Positions 1-8,699 of a stretch of DNA of 64,000 bases are shown piece after piece; position 1 is the stretch's first letter; each line of letters begins with the position of its first letter. The position numbers and the translations under genes are program-made. The DNA lies in NCBI GenBank assembly GCA_963675575.1, contig OY776378.1, positions 1,426,001 to 1,490,000 of the forward strand, given 5' to 3'. The notes beneath the pieces are model-generated. The model searched no databases. It worked only from the letters and a program-made list of their open reading frames with translations, and was not told the DNA's origin. The DNA is from JAGLOK01 sp963675575 (GTDB lineage Bacteria; Bacillota; Clostridia; Christensenellales; UMGS416).

Positions 1-1359
1 CTGCTAAAGCATAAAATTACAACAGCCGTCAGAGAATATTTAAACGAAAATAATTTCTTAGATATTGAAACTCCTATATTGAACAAATCAACACCAGAAG
101 GTGCCAGAGACTATCTTGTGCCATCCAGAGTGCAGCCGGGGAAGTTCTACGCCTTGCCACAGTCTCCACAGCTGTTCAAGCAGCTACTTATGGTGTCTGG
201 CTTTGATAGATACTATCAAGTCGCTAAATGCTTTAGAGATGAGGATTTGAGGGCTGACAGACAGCCGGAGTTTACTCAAATTGATATGGAGATGTCGTTT
301 GTGGACGTGGACGACGTGATTAGCATAAACGAAGGGCTGATAAAACAAGTTTTTGAAAGCGTGGCTGGTATAAATGTCAATATTCCTTTATTAAGATTAA
401 AATATAAAGATGCTATGGAACGCTTTGGAAGCGACAAACCTGACACTAGATTCGATATGGAAATTGTTTCAATAAATGATGAAGTTCAAAATTGTGAGTT
501 CAAGGTATTTTCCTCGATTACGAGCAAAAATGATGGTATGGTATGCGCTATTTGTGCCAAAGGCGCAGATGAAGCGTATTCCAGAAAAGAGATAGACAAA
601 CTCGGAGAGCATGCAAAGCTATATGGGGCAAAAGGTCTTGCTTGGATGGTTGTTGAAAAAAACGGAGTTCGTTCACCAATAGCAAAATTTTTAACTGAAG
701 ATGAAATAAATTCGATAATAGATAAATGCTCAGCCCAAGTGGGAGACATTATATTTGTCGTGGCAGACACTTGGAGAACATCGCTTACCGCAATGGGACA
801 GATACGTCTTGAAGTGGCGAAGAAACTGAATCTAATTGATGAAAATAAATTTAATTTCCTTTGGGTAACCGACTTTCCAATGTTTGAATACAGCGAGGAA
901 GAGGGAAGATACACAGCTATGCATCATCCTTTTACCGCACTTAATGATGAAGATTTGGAGTTGCTTGAAAGCGAGCCGGGCAAAGTTCGGGCTAAAGCTT
1001 ATGACATAGTGCTTAACGGCAACGAAATTGGCGGCGGAAGCATAAGAATACACAGGGGAGATGTTCAAAAAAGAGTGTTTAAAGCTTTAGGCTTTTCGGA
1101 CGAGGAAGCGCAAAACAGATTTGGCTTCCTGTTGGACGCCTTCAAATACGGTACGCCTCCTCACGGCGGCATTGCATATGGCTTAGACCGCATGGTGATG
1201 TTAATTTCGGGAGCGAAGAGCATAAGAGACACAATAGCATTTCCCAAGGTGCAAAGCGGTTCGTGTCTGCTTACCGGCGCTCCTGATTATGTGGACGAAG
1301 CGCAGCTTAACGAACTTAAAATAAAAGTAATCGCGGAAAAAAACAATGAGTCAGACTGA
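1..1359 (+). CDS. aspS: Aspartyl-tRNA synthetase, 3' part (5' end outside the window)
   Basis: Charges tRNA-Asp with aspartate in the cytoplasm. The reading frame is open from base 1, so the gene begins upstream; about 452 residues are present of the roughly 590 usual for bacterial AspRS, and the N-terminal anticodon-binding domain is what is missing. Visible class II synthetase features are the motif 2 region FRDEDLRADRQPEF (near fragment residue 78) and motif 3 GLDRMVML near residue 394, with the bacterial-type insert domain between them. An internal ATG at 79 is not the real start because homology continues upstream of it. The next gene overlaps its end by 14 bases. The specificity (Asp, or Asp/Asn in organisms lacking AsnRS) cannot be read from the fragment. 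Confidence 0.95.
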   Translation: MLKHKITTAVREYLNENNFLDIETPILNKSTPEGARDYLVPSRVQPGKFYALPQSPQLFKQLLMVSGFDRYYQVAKCFRDEDLRADRQPEFTQIDMEMSFVDVDDVISINEGLIKQVFESVAGINVNIPLLRLKYKDAMERFGSDKPDTRFDMEIVSINDEVQNCEFKVFSSITSKNDGMVCAICAKGADEAYSRKEIDKLGEHAKLYGAKGLAWMVVEKNGVRSPIAKFLTEDEINSIIDKCSAQVGDIIFVVADTWRTSLTAMGQIRLEVAKKLNLIDENKFNFLWVTDFPMFEYSEEEGRYTAMHHPFTALNDEDLELLESEPGKVRAKAYDIVLNGNEIGGGSIRIHRGDVQKRVFKALGFSDEEAQNRFGFLLDAFKYGTPPHGGIAYGLDRMVMLISGAKSIRDTIAFPKVQSGSCLLTGAPDYVDEAQLNELKIKVIAEKNNESD

Positions 1360-2035
1360 ACGGCTCGAAATATTAATTGGCAGAGCGAAAACAACTGCGC
1401 TAAAGCAATCAAAAGTGTTGGTTGTTGGTGTGGGTGGTGTGGGTTCCATATGTGCTGAAGCCCTAGCTAGAAGCGGAGTTGGTACAATAGTATTAGTGGA
1501 CAGCGATGTTGTGGAAGAGTCAAACATAAATCGGCAAATACCTGCATTGACTTCTACTATTGGGCAGTATAAAGCTGAAGTTATGGCAAAGAGGCTTAAA
1601 GATATAAACCCAGAAGCTGAAGTGTGTTATTATTGTGAAGTATGGACCAAAGATAGTTCTTATTTGGACCTTAATAATTTTGATTATATAGTGGATGCTA
1701 TTGATTCTTTTAATCACAAGATGGATTTGATTGAGAAGTGCGTAAATGACGATGTTAAAATAATTTCTTCAATGGGTGCGGGAGGTAGACTTAACGGAAA
1801 CATGTTTGAAGTTGCGGACATCAAGAAAACATATAACGATCCATTGGCAAAAAAAGTTCGTCACGAACTTAAAAAGAGAAACATAGAGAACTTGAAAGTG
1901 ATTTTTTCAAAAGAACTGCCTGTAAAAGTTAAAGAAGGGCCGATTGGCAGCGCGATGTTTGCTGTATCTTGCGCAGGACTTTTGCTTGCGGGAGAAGTGA
2001 TAAAGGATTTAATAGGTGATATAGATGGATTATGA
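1346..2035 (+). CDS. tcdA: tRNA threonylcarbamoyladenosine dehydratase (TcdA/ThiF-like)
   Basis: E1-like ATP-dependent enzyme expected to cyclise the threonylcarbamoyl group on A37 of ANN-decoding tRNAs. The nucleotide-binding glycine motif GVGGVGS lies at residues 28-34, followed by the acidic strand end VDSDVVEESNINRQ typical of ThiF/MoeB/TcdA proteins. At 229 residues it fits TcdA, which lacks the rhodanese domain of MoeB-type proteins. No MoaD- or ThiS-like partner is nearby, and the link to aspS by overlap points to a tRNA role; TcdA next to aspS is a known Firmicutes arrangement. It overlaps the following gene by 11 bases. A different ThiF-family activity is possible but less likely. 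Confidence 0.85.
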   Translation: MSQTERLEILIGRAKTTALKQSKVLVVGVGGVGSICAEALARSGVGTIVLVDSDVVEESNINRQIPALTSTIGQYKAEVMAKRLKDINPEAEVCYYCEVWTKDSSYLDLNNFDYIVDAIDSFNHKMDLIEKCVNDDVKIISSMGAGGRLNGNMFEVADIKKTYNDPLAKKVRHELKKRNIENLKVIFSKELPVKVKEGPIGSAMFAVSCAGLLLAGEVIKDLIGDIDGL

Positions 2036-2435
2036 AAAAGGAATAGTAGTAGCAATAGAAAACGGCGAAGTTATAGTTGAATTTTACAGATCTTCTGCAT
2101 GTGGAAAGTGCGGTGCATGTATGATGGCCAAAGACACGGGTAAAATGGTGTTAAAGCTTCCTCATACAAAAGATATAGAAGTCGGCGATGAAGTATTTGT
2201 GGATGTTGAAAGAAAATTCTATCTTCTTTCAACTGTTTTGCTATACGTTTTTCCGCTTGCAGTGCTTGTTGGCGCTATAGTTGTAGGGGTAAACGTGATA
2301 AAAGGCGACAACGCTCAAGTGTTTTCTGCTTTGATAGGAATAATTTTATCATTTGGTTCATACTTCGCATTAAGACTTTTTAATAAGAAATTTATTCGCA
2401 TGAAAGCACAAAGCATGACTTATTTTAAGGCGTGA
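2025..2435 (+). CDS. RseC/MucC-like membrane protein
   Basis: A 136-residue protein with the RseC/MucC layout: a soluble N-terminal beta-rich domain carrying the cysteine cluster CGKCGAC (about residues 26-32), then two hydrophobic helices (about residues 68-90 and 98-116) and a short basic tail. In proteobacteria this family modulates sigma-E or the SoxR-reducing complex; in clostridia it usually has no assigned role and is often linked to electron-transport or redox genes. Here it is translationally coupled to tcdA (11-base overlap, SD AGGTGAT before the ATG). The function in this organism is unknown; metal or redox sensing through the cysteines is inference. Confidence 0.75.
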   Translation: MDYEKGIVVAIENGEVIVEFYRSSACGKCGACMMAKDTGKMVLKLPHTKDIEVGDEVFVDVERKFYLLSTVLLYVFPLAVLVGAIVVGVNVIKGDNAQVFSALIGIILSFGSYFALRLFNKKFIRMKAQSMTYFKA

Positions 2436-2513
2436 TACTTGTGTAAATGCTCGAGGTAATTTATAATATTTTTTTAACTGTTTAAAATTTAAATTTTTAT
2501 ATAGGAGTTTTTT

Positions 2514-3767
2514 ATGATTGATATCAAAGCAATGAGGCAAACTGATCCTGAAATCGCAGATGTTATGGAACTGGAGCTCAAAAGGCAACAGGAGCATCTG
2601 GAGCTTATAGCTTCAGAGAACTTTGTTTCCCCGGCGGTTATGGCCGCGGCTGGCTCTCATCTTACCAACAAGTATGCCGAAGGCATTCCAGGCTACAGAC
2701 ATTATGGCGGATGTGAATATGTGGACATTGCCGAAAATTTGGCAAGAGATCGCGCAAAAGAACTTTTTGACTGCGAATATGTTAATGTTCAGCCCCACTC
2801 TGGAGCACAGGCGAACACAGCTGTCTATTTAGCAGTACTTAAGCCAGGCGACACAATTTTGGGAATGAACTTAAACCATGGTGGTCACCTAACACACGGA
2901 AGCCCTGCTAATTTTTCAGGAATGTTTTTTAACATCGTGCCATATGGAGTGAGCGATGAGACACAGACAATAGACTATGATGAGCTTGAAAGACTTGCTG
3001 TGGAGAACAAGCCGCAGATAATTGTTGCAGGCGCCAGTGCATATCCAAGAACAATTGACTTTAAACGCTTTAGGGAGATTGCGGACAAAGTGGGAGCTTA
3101 CCTTATGGCGGACATTGCCCACATTGCAGGACTTGTCGCGGCTGGGTTACACCCTTCACCGATACCTTATGCGCACTTTACAACAACGACCACGCATAAA
3201 ACACTTCGCGGACCTCGCGGTGGAATGATTATGTGCCAAAAGAAATATGCGAAGATGATAAATCGCGCAGTTTTCCCAGGTATGCAGGGTGGGCCTCTGA
3301 TGCATATTATTGCGGCTAAAGCAATTTGCTTTAAAGAAGCATTAAGTGAAGAGTTTAATCAATATCAAAAACAAATATTATTAAATGCGAAAACTCTTGC
3401 AGATACTCTGATTTCAGAAGGCATGACTTTGGTTTCCGGGGGAACAGACAATCACTTAATGCTGCTTGATTTACGCCCCTTTAATAAAACCGGAAAAGAA
3501 GTTGAAAAACAGCTTGAGGCGGCAAATATTACAGCTAACAAAAACAGTGTACCCAACGATACTGAAAACGCTTTTACCACAAGTGGAATACGTCTTGGTT
3601 CTCCGGCAGTAACTTCCAGAGGCTTAAAAGAGGATGATTTTGCTCTTATTGGTAAGCTTATTTCAAGGATTGTAAAAGAAGGCGACAGTGCGATTGATGA
3701 TGTTAAAGCCCAGGTACTCGCGCTTTGTAAAAAATATCCTTTATATGAAAATGACGTATTGAAATAA
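2514..3767 (+). CDS. glyA: Serine hydroxymethyltransferase
   Basis: PLP enzyme that interconverts serine and glycine while loading tetrahydrofolate with a one-carbon unit. The full 417-residue length is normal. The PLP-binding lysine is K229 in THKTLRGPRGG, and the N-terminal ELIASENFVSPAV and KYAEGIPGYRHYGG motifs of the family are intact. The ATG is preceded by a good SD (AGGAG at 2503-2507). It stands alone between the RseC-like gene and the iron-sulfur operon, with no obvious terminator behind it. Confidence 0.97.
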   Translation: MIDIKAMRQTDPEIADVMELELKRQQEHLELIASENFVSPAVMAAAGSHLTNKYAEGIPGYRHYGGCEYVDIAENLARDRAKELFDCEYVNVQPHSGAQANTAVYLAVLKPGDTILGMNLNHGGHLTHGSPANFSGMFFNIVPYGVSDETQTIDYDELERLAVENKPQIIVAGASAYPRTIDFKRFREIADKVGAYLMADIAHIAGLVAAGLHPSPIPYAHFTTTTTHKTLRGPRGGMIMCQKKYAKMINRAVFPGMQGGPLMHIIAAKAICFKEALSEEFNQYQKQILLNAKTLADTLISEGMTLVSGGTDNHLMLLDLRPFNKTGKEVEKQLEAANITANKNSVPNDTENAFTTSGIRLGSPAVTSRGLKEDDFALIGKLISRIVKEGDSAIDDVKAQVLALCKKYPLYENDVLK

Positions 3768-3778
3768 AAAATTGAGTC

Positions 3779-3835
3779 TACCTAAATATAGCAACCAACA
3801 ATCTTGACAAAAAAACTTAGGTATGTTAAGTTAAG
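3779..3835 (+). promoter_or_regulatory. iscR promoter with candidate Rrf2/IscR operator
   Basis: A perfect -35 TTGACA sits at 3804-3809, with a weak -10 TAAGTT at 3827-3832 after 17 bases. A perfect 7-base inverted repeat, TACCTAA at 3779-3785 and TTAGGTA at 3817-3823, brackets the -35 box, and CTTA/TAAG arms (3816-3819 and 3827-3830) form a second dyad over the -10 region. Rrf2 repressors of Fe-S operons bind such dyads in their own promoters, so autoregulation is the natural reading. The assignment is by position only. Confidence 0.55.
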
Positions 3836-3867
3836 AACAGTTAAAAAATTATGTTTAAGGATTTAAT

Positions 3868-4281
3868 ATGAGAGTTTCTACAAGGGCACGTTATGGCGTT
3901 AATGCCGTATATGAACTGGCTAAAAATTATGACGGAGACACAGTTGCTATAAAAACCATTTCCGAAAGACAGGATATTCCTGTTCAATATCTTGAGCAGC
4001 TTATTGTAAAGCTAAGAAAAGCCGGAATTGTTAATAGCATGAGAGGCGCAAAAGGTGGATATAAACTCGCAAAGCATCCCAAAAACATTTCCGCTTGGGA
4101 CGTTATAGTGTGCTTGGAGGGTGATTTTGCTCCTGTTCATTGCAAACAATATGTAGACAGCGGGTGTGAAAGAGAAGAAACCTGTGCTGGTAAAGTCATA
4201 TGGGAAGAAGTTAATCAAAGTGTCAGAAAAACGGTGGAAAATATGAATTTTCAAGATTTATTAGATAGGCTCGAGGAATGA
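3868..4281 (+). CDS. iscR: Rrf2-family Fe-S cluster regulator (IscR-like)
   Basis: Winged-helix transcription regulator that probably senses cluster status and controls the iscS-iscU genes directly behind it. The 137-residue protein opens with the family signature MRVSTRARYGVNAVYELA and the helix-turn-helix region DIPVQYLEQLIVKLRKAGIV. Three cysteines, C92, C100 and C106, match the three ligand cysteines of [2Fe-2S] IscR in position and approximate spacing. In Firmicutes the same family includes CymR, which controls cysteine metabolism, but CymR lacks this cysteine trio. Four bases separate it from iscS. Confidence 0.87.
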   Translation: MRVSTRARYGVNAVYELAKNYDGDTVAIKTISERQDIPVQYLEQLIVKLRKAGIVNSMRGAKGGYKLAKHPKNISAWDVIVCLEGDFAPVHCKQYVDSGCEREETCAGKVIWEEVNQSVRKTVENMNFQDLLDRLEE

Positions 4282-4285
4282 TAGT

Positions 4286-5458
4286 ATGAGCGATAATAAA
4301 AGAATATATTTAGATAATGCGGCAACAACGCCGGTTAAAAAGGAAGTGCTCGAAACCATGCTTCCTTATTTTTCGCAAGAGTTTGGCAATGCGTCCAGTG
4401 TTTACAGCTATGGAAGAACGGCTAGAAGCGAAGTGGAAAAAGCAAAAAAAAAGGTAGCGGATATTTTGAACTGTAGCGACAGTGAAATATATTTTACTTC
4501 CGGCGGAACAGAATCGGATAACTGGGCTATACGCGGAGTCGCGACTGCCAACATAAAAAAAGGCAAGCATATTGTTACATCTACAATTGAACACCATGCG
4601 GTTTTGCATACTGTAAAGGCTATGGAAAAAAACGGTTGGGAAGCCACGTATGTTCCGGTTGATGAAGACGGATTGATATTGCTGGACGAACTTGAAAAAT
4701 CAATAAGAGAAGATACAGTTCTGGTAACGATTATGTTTGCCAATAATGAGATTGGTACAATACAGCCAATTGAAGAGATAGCGGCCATTTGTAAGGAAAA
4801 AGGAGTGTTTTTTCATACTGATGCGGTTCAGGCAGTCGGGCATCTTGACTTAGACGTAAAAAAGATGAATATTGATTTACTTTCGCTTTCCGCCCATAAG
4901 TTTGGGGGGCCAAAAGGTGTAGGTGCGCTATATGTGAAAAAAGGCATAAGGATTGATAACCTCCTTTATGGCGGCGGTCAGGAAAGAGGCAAACGCCCCA
5001 CAACATATAATCATGTAGGTATAATAGGTTTGGCTAAAGCCTTGGAGCTGTCATATAATAACTTGGAGCAAGAAAATGCTCGGCAGATTGAAATGCGTGA
5101 CGCTTTTATAAATGGACTAATGAGTATCATCGAAGATGTCAAACTAAATGGTCACAGAACAAAAAGACTGCCCAACAACGCGAATCTTTCATTTAAGTAT
5201 ATTGAAGGAGAGTCACTATTGCTCTCGTTGGATATAATTGGAATCTCCGCTTCCAGCGGATCGGCTTGCACATCGGGGTCTTTGGATCCTTCACATGTAT
5301 TGCTTGCAATAGGACTGGACCATGCAACAGCTCACGGTTCGCTAAGGCTGACTTTGGGAGAAATGAACACTATGGATGATGTTAACGTGACAATAGAAGC
5401 CTTGAAACCAATTGTGGAGAGACTAAGAAATATGTCACCGTTGTATAAGAAAGGATAA
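4286..5458 (+). CDS. iscS: Cysteine desulfurase (IscS/NifS type)
   Basis: PLP enzyme that takes sulfur from cysteine as a persulfide and passes it to the scaffold encoded next. The 390-residue protein begins with YLDNAATTP, has the PLP lysine K205 in SAHKFGGPKG, and carries the active-site loop SGSACTSG with the persulfide cysteine C328, in the positions seen in IscS. It sits 4 bases behind iscR and 5 bases before iscU, so the three are one operon. NifS and IscS cannot be separated by sequence alone; the absence of nif genes favours general Fe-S assembly. Confidence 0.95.
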   Translation: MSDNKRIYLDNAATTPVKKEVLETMLPYFSQEFGNASSVYSYGRTARSEVEKAKKKVADILNCSDSEIYFTSGGTESDNWAIRGVATANIKKGKHIVTSTIEHHAVLHTVKAMEKNGWEATYVPVDEDGLILLDELEKSIREDTVLVTIMFANNEIGTIQPIEEIAAICKEKGVFFHTDAVQAVGHLDLDVKKMNIDLLSLSAHKFGGPKGVGALYVKKGIRIDNLLYGGGQERGKRPTTYNHVGIIGLAKALELSYNNLEQENARQIEMRDAFINGLMSIIEDVKLNGHRTKRLPNNANLSFKYIEGESLLLSLDIIGISASSGSACTSGSLDPSHVLLAIGLDHATAHGSLRLTLGEMNTMDDVNVTIEALKPIVERLRNMSPLYKKG

Positions 5459-5463
5459 TTAAT

Positions 5464-5844
5464 ATGTCACAAATGTATAATGATAAAGTAATGGAACATT
5501 TTAAAAACCCACAAAATGTTGGTGAGATAGAAAATCCCGACGGCACGGGTGAAGTGGGAAGTGCTGCTTGCGGGGATATTATGAAAATGGATATTAAGGT
5601 TGAAAATGATGTAATTACTGACGTCAAATTCAAGACATACGGATGCGGGGCGGCGGTTGCGTCCAGCTCTGTCGCCACCGAGATGATAAAGGGCAGAACT
5701 ATAGAAGAAGCAATGAAGTTCACAAACAAGGAGCTGCTTGATGCGATTGGTGGACTACCATCGGCGAAAATACATTGTTCTATTCTTGCAGAAGAAGCTC
5801 TTCAGGCGGCTTTGAAGGATTACCAAAGCAAAAAAGGAAAATAA
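5464..5844 (+). CDS. iscU: Fe-S cluster assembly scaffold IscU/NifU N-domain
   Basis: Scaffold on which clusters are built from IscS-derived sulfur. The 126-residue protein has the start MYNDKVMEHFKNPQNVG and the three cluster cysteines C36 (AACGD), C61 (YGCGAA) and C105 (IHCSI), plus the conserved aspartate in CGD. The spacing is that of the IscU/NifU N-terminal family, not of SufU, which carries an insertion. No hscA/hscB chaperone genes follow; the operon ends at a strong terminator, as in many clostridia. Confidence 0.93.
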   Translation: MSQMYNDKVMEHFKNPQNVGEIENPDGTGEVGSAACGDIMKMDIKVENDVITDVKFKTYGCGAAVASSSVATEMIKGRTIEEAMKFTNKELLDAIGGLPSAKIHCSILAEEALQAALKDYQSKKGK

Positions 5845-5862
5845 TAAATTGTATAATTCACT

Positions 5863-5896
5863 AAGGGAACATCTTAACCAAGGTGTTCCTTTTTTT
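5863..5896 (+). terminator. Intrinsic terminator of the iscRSU operon
   Basis: A 13-bp stem (5863-5875 with 5880-5892, containing two G-T pairs) closes a 4-base AACC loop and runs into seven T residues ending at 5896. It lies 19 bases after the iscU stop codon. Confidence 0.9.
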
Positions 5897-5946
5897 GCAA
5901 TTTAATGAATTCGAACTATTTACTTAGTATTTTAATCCAATATTAA

Positions 5947-5996
5947 TTGTATAACAGCTGTTATTTTGTTAAAATCAATATTATTTCAATATTGAT
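5947..5996 (+). promoter_or_regulatory. Promoter of the lipoprotein gene with two dyads
   Basis: TTGTAT at 5947-5952 and TAAAAT at 5970-5975 are 17 bases apart. The spacer contains a perfect 14-bp palindrome, ATAACAGCTGTTAT (5951-5964). A second perfect inverted repeat with 9-base arms (ATCAATATT 5974-5982, AATATTGAT 5988-5996) begins in the -10 box and covers the expected transcription start. Both are candidate operators; the second could also form a 5' RNA hairpin just before the SD AAAGG. Confidence 0.6.
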
Positions 5997-6007
5997 AAAA
6001 GGCGATT

Positions 6008-6520
6008 ATGAAGAAAACTATTTTTATATTTTTAATTATTTCTTTTGCATTATTTGCTACAGCTTGTGAGTCTGTTCAAAATCAAATAAAAGAAGAAACT
6101 GTTGAAAAAGTTGTAGGCAAGATACTAGGCGAAAATGTCGACGTAACTATTACTTCACCGACGCCAGATGCTAATGAGCCTGATTCTACAGCTACAAACG
6201 GAATATTTGAGGATATTATCTCAAATGGAAAAGACAGTGAAATAACTTGGCCTGAAAACATTCCTTCAATTGTACCACGCTTTGAACATGATATTCAAAG
6301 CAAGATTAATACGCCAAATGGTGTGATTTTGGATTTTGGTGAAACTGAAATTGAGCTGGTTGAGCAATATGTTTATAGGCTTGAAGAATATCTTTATGAA
6401 ACAATAAGAGAAGAAATAAGCGAAAAGAAATTTGATGCTTCATATAGAAAAGACGAAACGCTAGTAAATGTCTATTGGTATAAAAATGGGATTTTTTCGC
6501 TTTTGATAACTTGGGACTAG
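6008..6520 (+). CDS. Unrecognised lipoprotein, 170 aa
   Basis: I do not recognise the family. The N-terminus MKKTIFIFLIISFALFATAC is a signal peptide with a lipobox-like ATAC, so the mature protein should be a surface lipoprotein starting at C20. After it comes an acidic, Thr/Pro/Asp-rich linker (about residues 45-75), then a folded C-terminal part rich in Glu, Tyr and Ile. The ATG follows an SD AAAGG. The stop codon TAG ends at 6520 and the stop of the convergent PBP gene starts at 6521, so no base separates them. The small size and dyad-rich promoter suggest a regulated envelope protein, which is inference. Confidence 0.7.
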   Translation: MKKTIFIFLIISFALFATACESVQNQIKEETVEKVVGKILGENVDVTITSPTPDANEPDSTATNGIFEDIISNGKDSEITWPENIPSIVPRFEHDIQSKINTPNGVILDFGETEIELVEQYVYRLEEYLYETIREEISEKKFDASYRKDETLVNVYWYKNGIFSLLITWD

Positions 6521-8632
6521 CTATTTAAAAAGGTTTTTGGCTATTTCATATTTAACTTCGCCTTTACCGGTAGGCACTTCCACCATTACACACACAAGCC
6601 TCGGGTCATCTCCGAGCGTATAGCCTATAAACCATGCAATTTCACGTGATTTATCTGTGCCAATTTCCGCTGTTCCTGTTTTACCGTATGTCATAAGACC
6701 TGATATATATGCTTTTGTTCCTGTTCCGTGTGTTATTACTTTGCGTAGATATGGAGTCAGTATATCATGAGCATAAGGGCTTATTATATTTTCTTTCCAA
6801 ACTTCGGAATTAAATTGTTCTTGTATGAAATATTTATTTTCGGATACAATATTTATTGAGCTGAGAAGTCTTGGAACCATAATATTTCCATCATCTGCAA
6901 GAGCTGCGAAAGTTGAGGCCATCTGAAGAGGAGTTATTAACAGTTCTCCTTGCCCATAGCCGGAGTCAGCCAGCATTTTTATGTCGGGAATTTTTTCGGA
7001 GTTGGATATTTTTGCCGACTGAACGCTCAAATCAAAAGGTATAGCCTCGTTCATTCCAAATTTTTCACAATACTCATAAAAAGTTTCACGGCCTATCTGC
7101 ATGGCGACATAAGCAAAATATATGTTGTCGGAATAGGCGATAGCATTTTCCATGTTTAGAGGAGCCGGGGTTCTTGAAAATCTTTTAATTCCGGGGTATA
7201 CCCATTCGGGATCGCTTGGAATCCATATATCATCTTCAATCTTTCCGGTAAAAACAAAGTTTCTGTTTATAGAGTTGGTGTCTATTGCAATTGATGCGGT
7301 CAAAGGCTTAAAAGTAGATCCTGGAGGATACAAACCCTGTAAGGCTCTGTTGTATAAGGGATTTCTGTTTTCTGGGTTATTTAAATATTCCCACTGATCC
7401 TGACTCATGGAAAATGCGAATAGATTTGGATCAAATGTCGGATAACTTGCGATTGATAAAACTTTTCCATCATAGGGATTTAAAACAATTACAGCTCCTG
7501 ACATTTCTTTTGTTAAGTTTTCCATAAGAAGCAATTCTGATTTTATTTGTATGTTTAATTCAATATTAAGTCGCAAATCAGAACCGTTTTGTCCGTCTTT
7601 GTGAGCTACAACCTGCTTTTCATGGCCGTATTTATCGTTAATTGTAAGCTTATAACCCGGCTGGGCTCTAAGCTGCATCTCATATTCCTTTTCAAGGCCT
7701 GATTTTCCAATCATAGTGTCGGCTGGCAAAGCAGAATTTTGCGAAAGCGCCGCCTCTTCTGCAGTCATTAGCCCTACATAACCTAATACGTGTGAAAGAA
7801 CGCTTCCATTAGGATAATATCTGTATTTTGACATGTATTCGGTGTCAATGCCTACTCCATCTATAGCTAAAAGTTGCTGCATCTGCTCTTCGGTAAGGCC
7901 ATTATCCTTTGAAAACGCTTTAAGAACGACTATACTTGACGTGGAAGTGTATTCCTGAGCTGTATCATCGTTTGTGTCCTCAAGAGCATTCTCAAGCTTC
8001 TTATAATATGGTGCTAGCTTTTCTCTTATCTCGCTTTCTTCCATACCAATGATGGGTGCGACAATTCTGATTAAGCTTTCATCATTTTGTATCTTATCTA
8101 TATTGGCATATACAGATGTTGCAATAGCGTTTTGAGCCAAAAGTCTTCCATCTGATGCAAAAATTTCTCCTCTTGAAGAGGGCAGGGGAGTAATCCTTAC
8201 AACATCTTCTTCACCCATGCCGGGAAGTAACAGAGAAGGCTCCCATTGAATTTTCCATTTTCCTTTTTCTTTAATAAAAGTTGCTGACATATTTAGCTTG
8301 AATTCGCCTAACTTCTGTGAATTAACATTTAGAATGAAAAACACATGGCATAAGTCATCAACGTATTCTTTGGAAACTAAATCATATGTCATGGAATTAA
8401 TTGAAATGGCGCTATATATGTTTGTATATCGTATAACCAAATCATCGAGTGATATTTCATCTTTGGAGGATTCAGAAAGCATTGTATAAATGCGCTCAAA
8501 ATTCATTTTTCGAAGATTATTGTAATAATTTTCTAAGGGAATTTCTTCGATTTTAGCGCAGGAAGAAAAAATGCTTGACATTATTATTAGGGACAAAAGT
8601 ATTGAATATACCTGTAATTTTAAATTTCTCAT
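6521..8632 (-). CDS. Class B penicillin-binding protein with MecA-type N-terminal domain
   Basis: Membrane-anchored D,D-transpeptidase that cross-links peptidoglycan. The 703-residue protein starts with a signal or lipobox-like segment (SSIFSSCAK), followed by an NTF2-like MecA N-terminal domain (about residues 33-135), the PBP dimerisation domain (about 150-360) and the transpeptidase domain. All catalytic motifs are present: STFK with S439 and K442, SDN at 501-503, and KTG at 651-653. The layout is that of the PBP2a/PBP3 group found in Firmicutes generally; it does not by itself indicate beta-lactam resistance. The gene is monocistronic, and its promoter lies only 6 bases from the ATG with no SD. 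Confidence 0.93.
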   Translation of the reverse strand: MRNLKLQVYSILLSLIIMSSIFSSCAKIEEIPLENYYNNLRKMNFERIYTMLSESSKDEISLDDLVIRYTNIYSAISINSMTYDLVSKEYVDDLCHVFFILNVNSQKLGEFKLNMSATFIKEKGKWKIQWEPSLLLPGMGEEDVVRITPLPSSRGEIFASDGRLLAQNAIATSVYANIDKIQNDESLIRIVAPIIGMEESEIREKLAPYYKKLENALEDTNDDTAQEYTSTSSIVVLKAFSKDNGLTEEQMQQLLAIDGVGIDTEYMSKYRYYPNGSVLSHVLGYVGLMTAEEAALSQNSALPADTMIGKSGLEKEYEMQLRAQPGYKLTINDKYGHEKQVVAHKDGQNGSDLRLNIELNIQIKSELLLMENLTKEMSGAVIVLNPYDGKVLSIASYPTFDPNLFAFSMSQDQWEYLNNPENRNPLYNRALQGLYPPGSTFKPLTASIAIDTNSINRNFVFTGKIEDDIWIPSDPEWVYPGIKRFSRTPAPLNMENAIAYSDNIYFAYVAMQIGRETFYEYCEKFGMNEAIPFDLSVQSAKISNSEKIPDIKMLADSGYGQGELLITPLQMASTFAALADDGNIMVPRLLSSINIVSENKYFIQEQFNSEVWKENIISPYAHDILTPYLRKVITHGTGTKAYISGLMTYGKTGTAEIGTDKSREIAWFIGYTLGDDPRLVCVMVEVPTGKGEVKYEIAKNLFK

Positions 8633-8638
8633 GTGTCA

Positions 8639-8667
8639 ATTATACATTCTATGCTATATACTGTAAA
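8639..8667 (-). promoter_or_regulatory. PBP promoter, predicted leaderless
   Basis: On the minus strand TTTACA (8662-8667), a 17-base spacer and a perfect TATAAT (8639-8644) lie 6 bases before the ATG at 8630-8632. Transcription would be expected to start at or beside the A of the ATG, and no SD sequence is present. Confidence 0.7.
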
Positions 8668-8699
8668 TAAGTATTGTATTTTAATTATCCATATAACTA

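Noticed and set aside
6521..8632. Reading the MecA-type PBP as a beta-lactam resistance island
   Set aside because: This domain layout is general in Firmicutes, and no mec regulators, recombinases or insertion elements are nearby.
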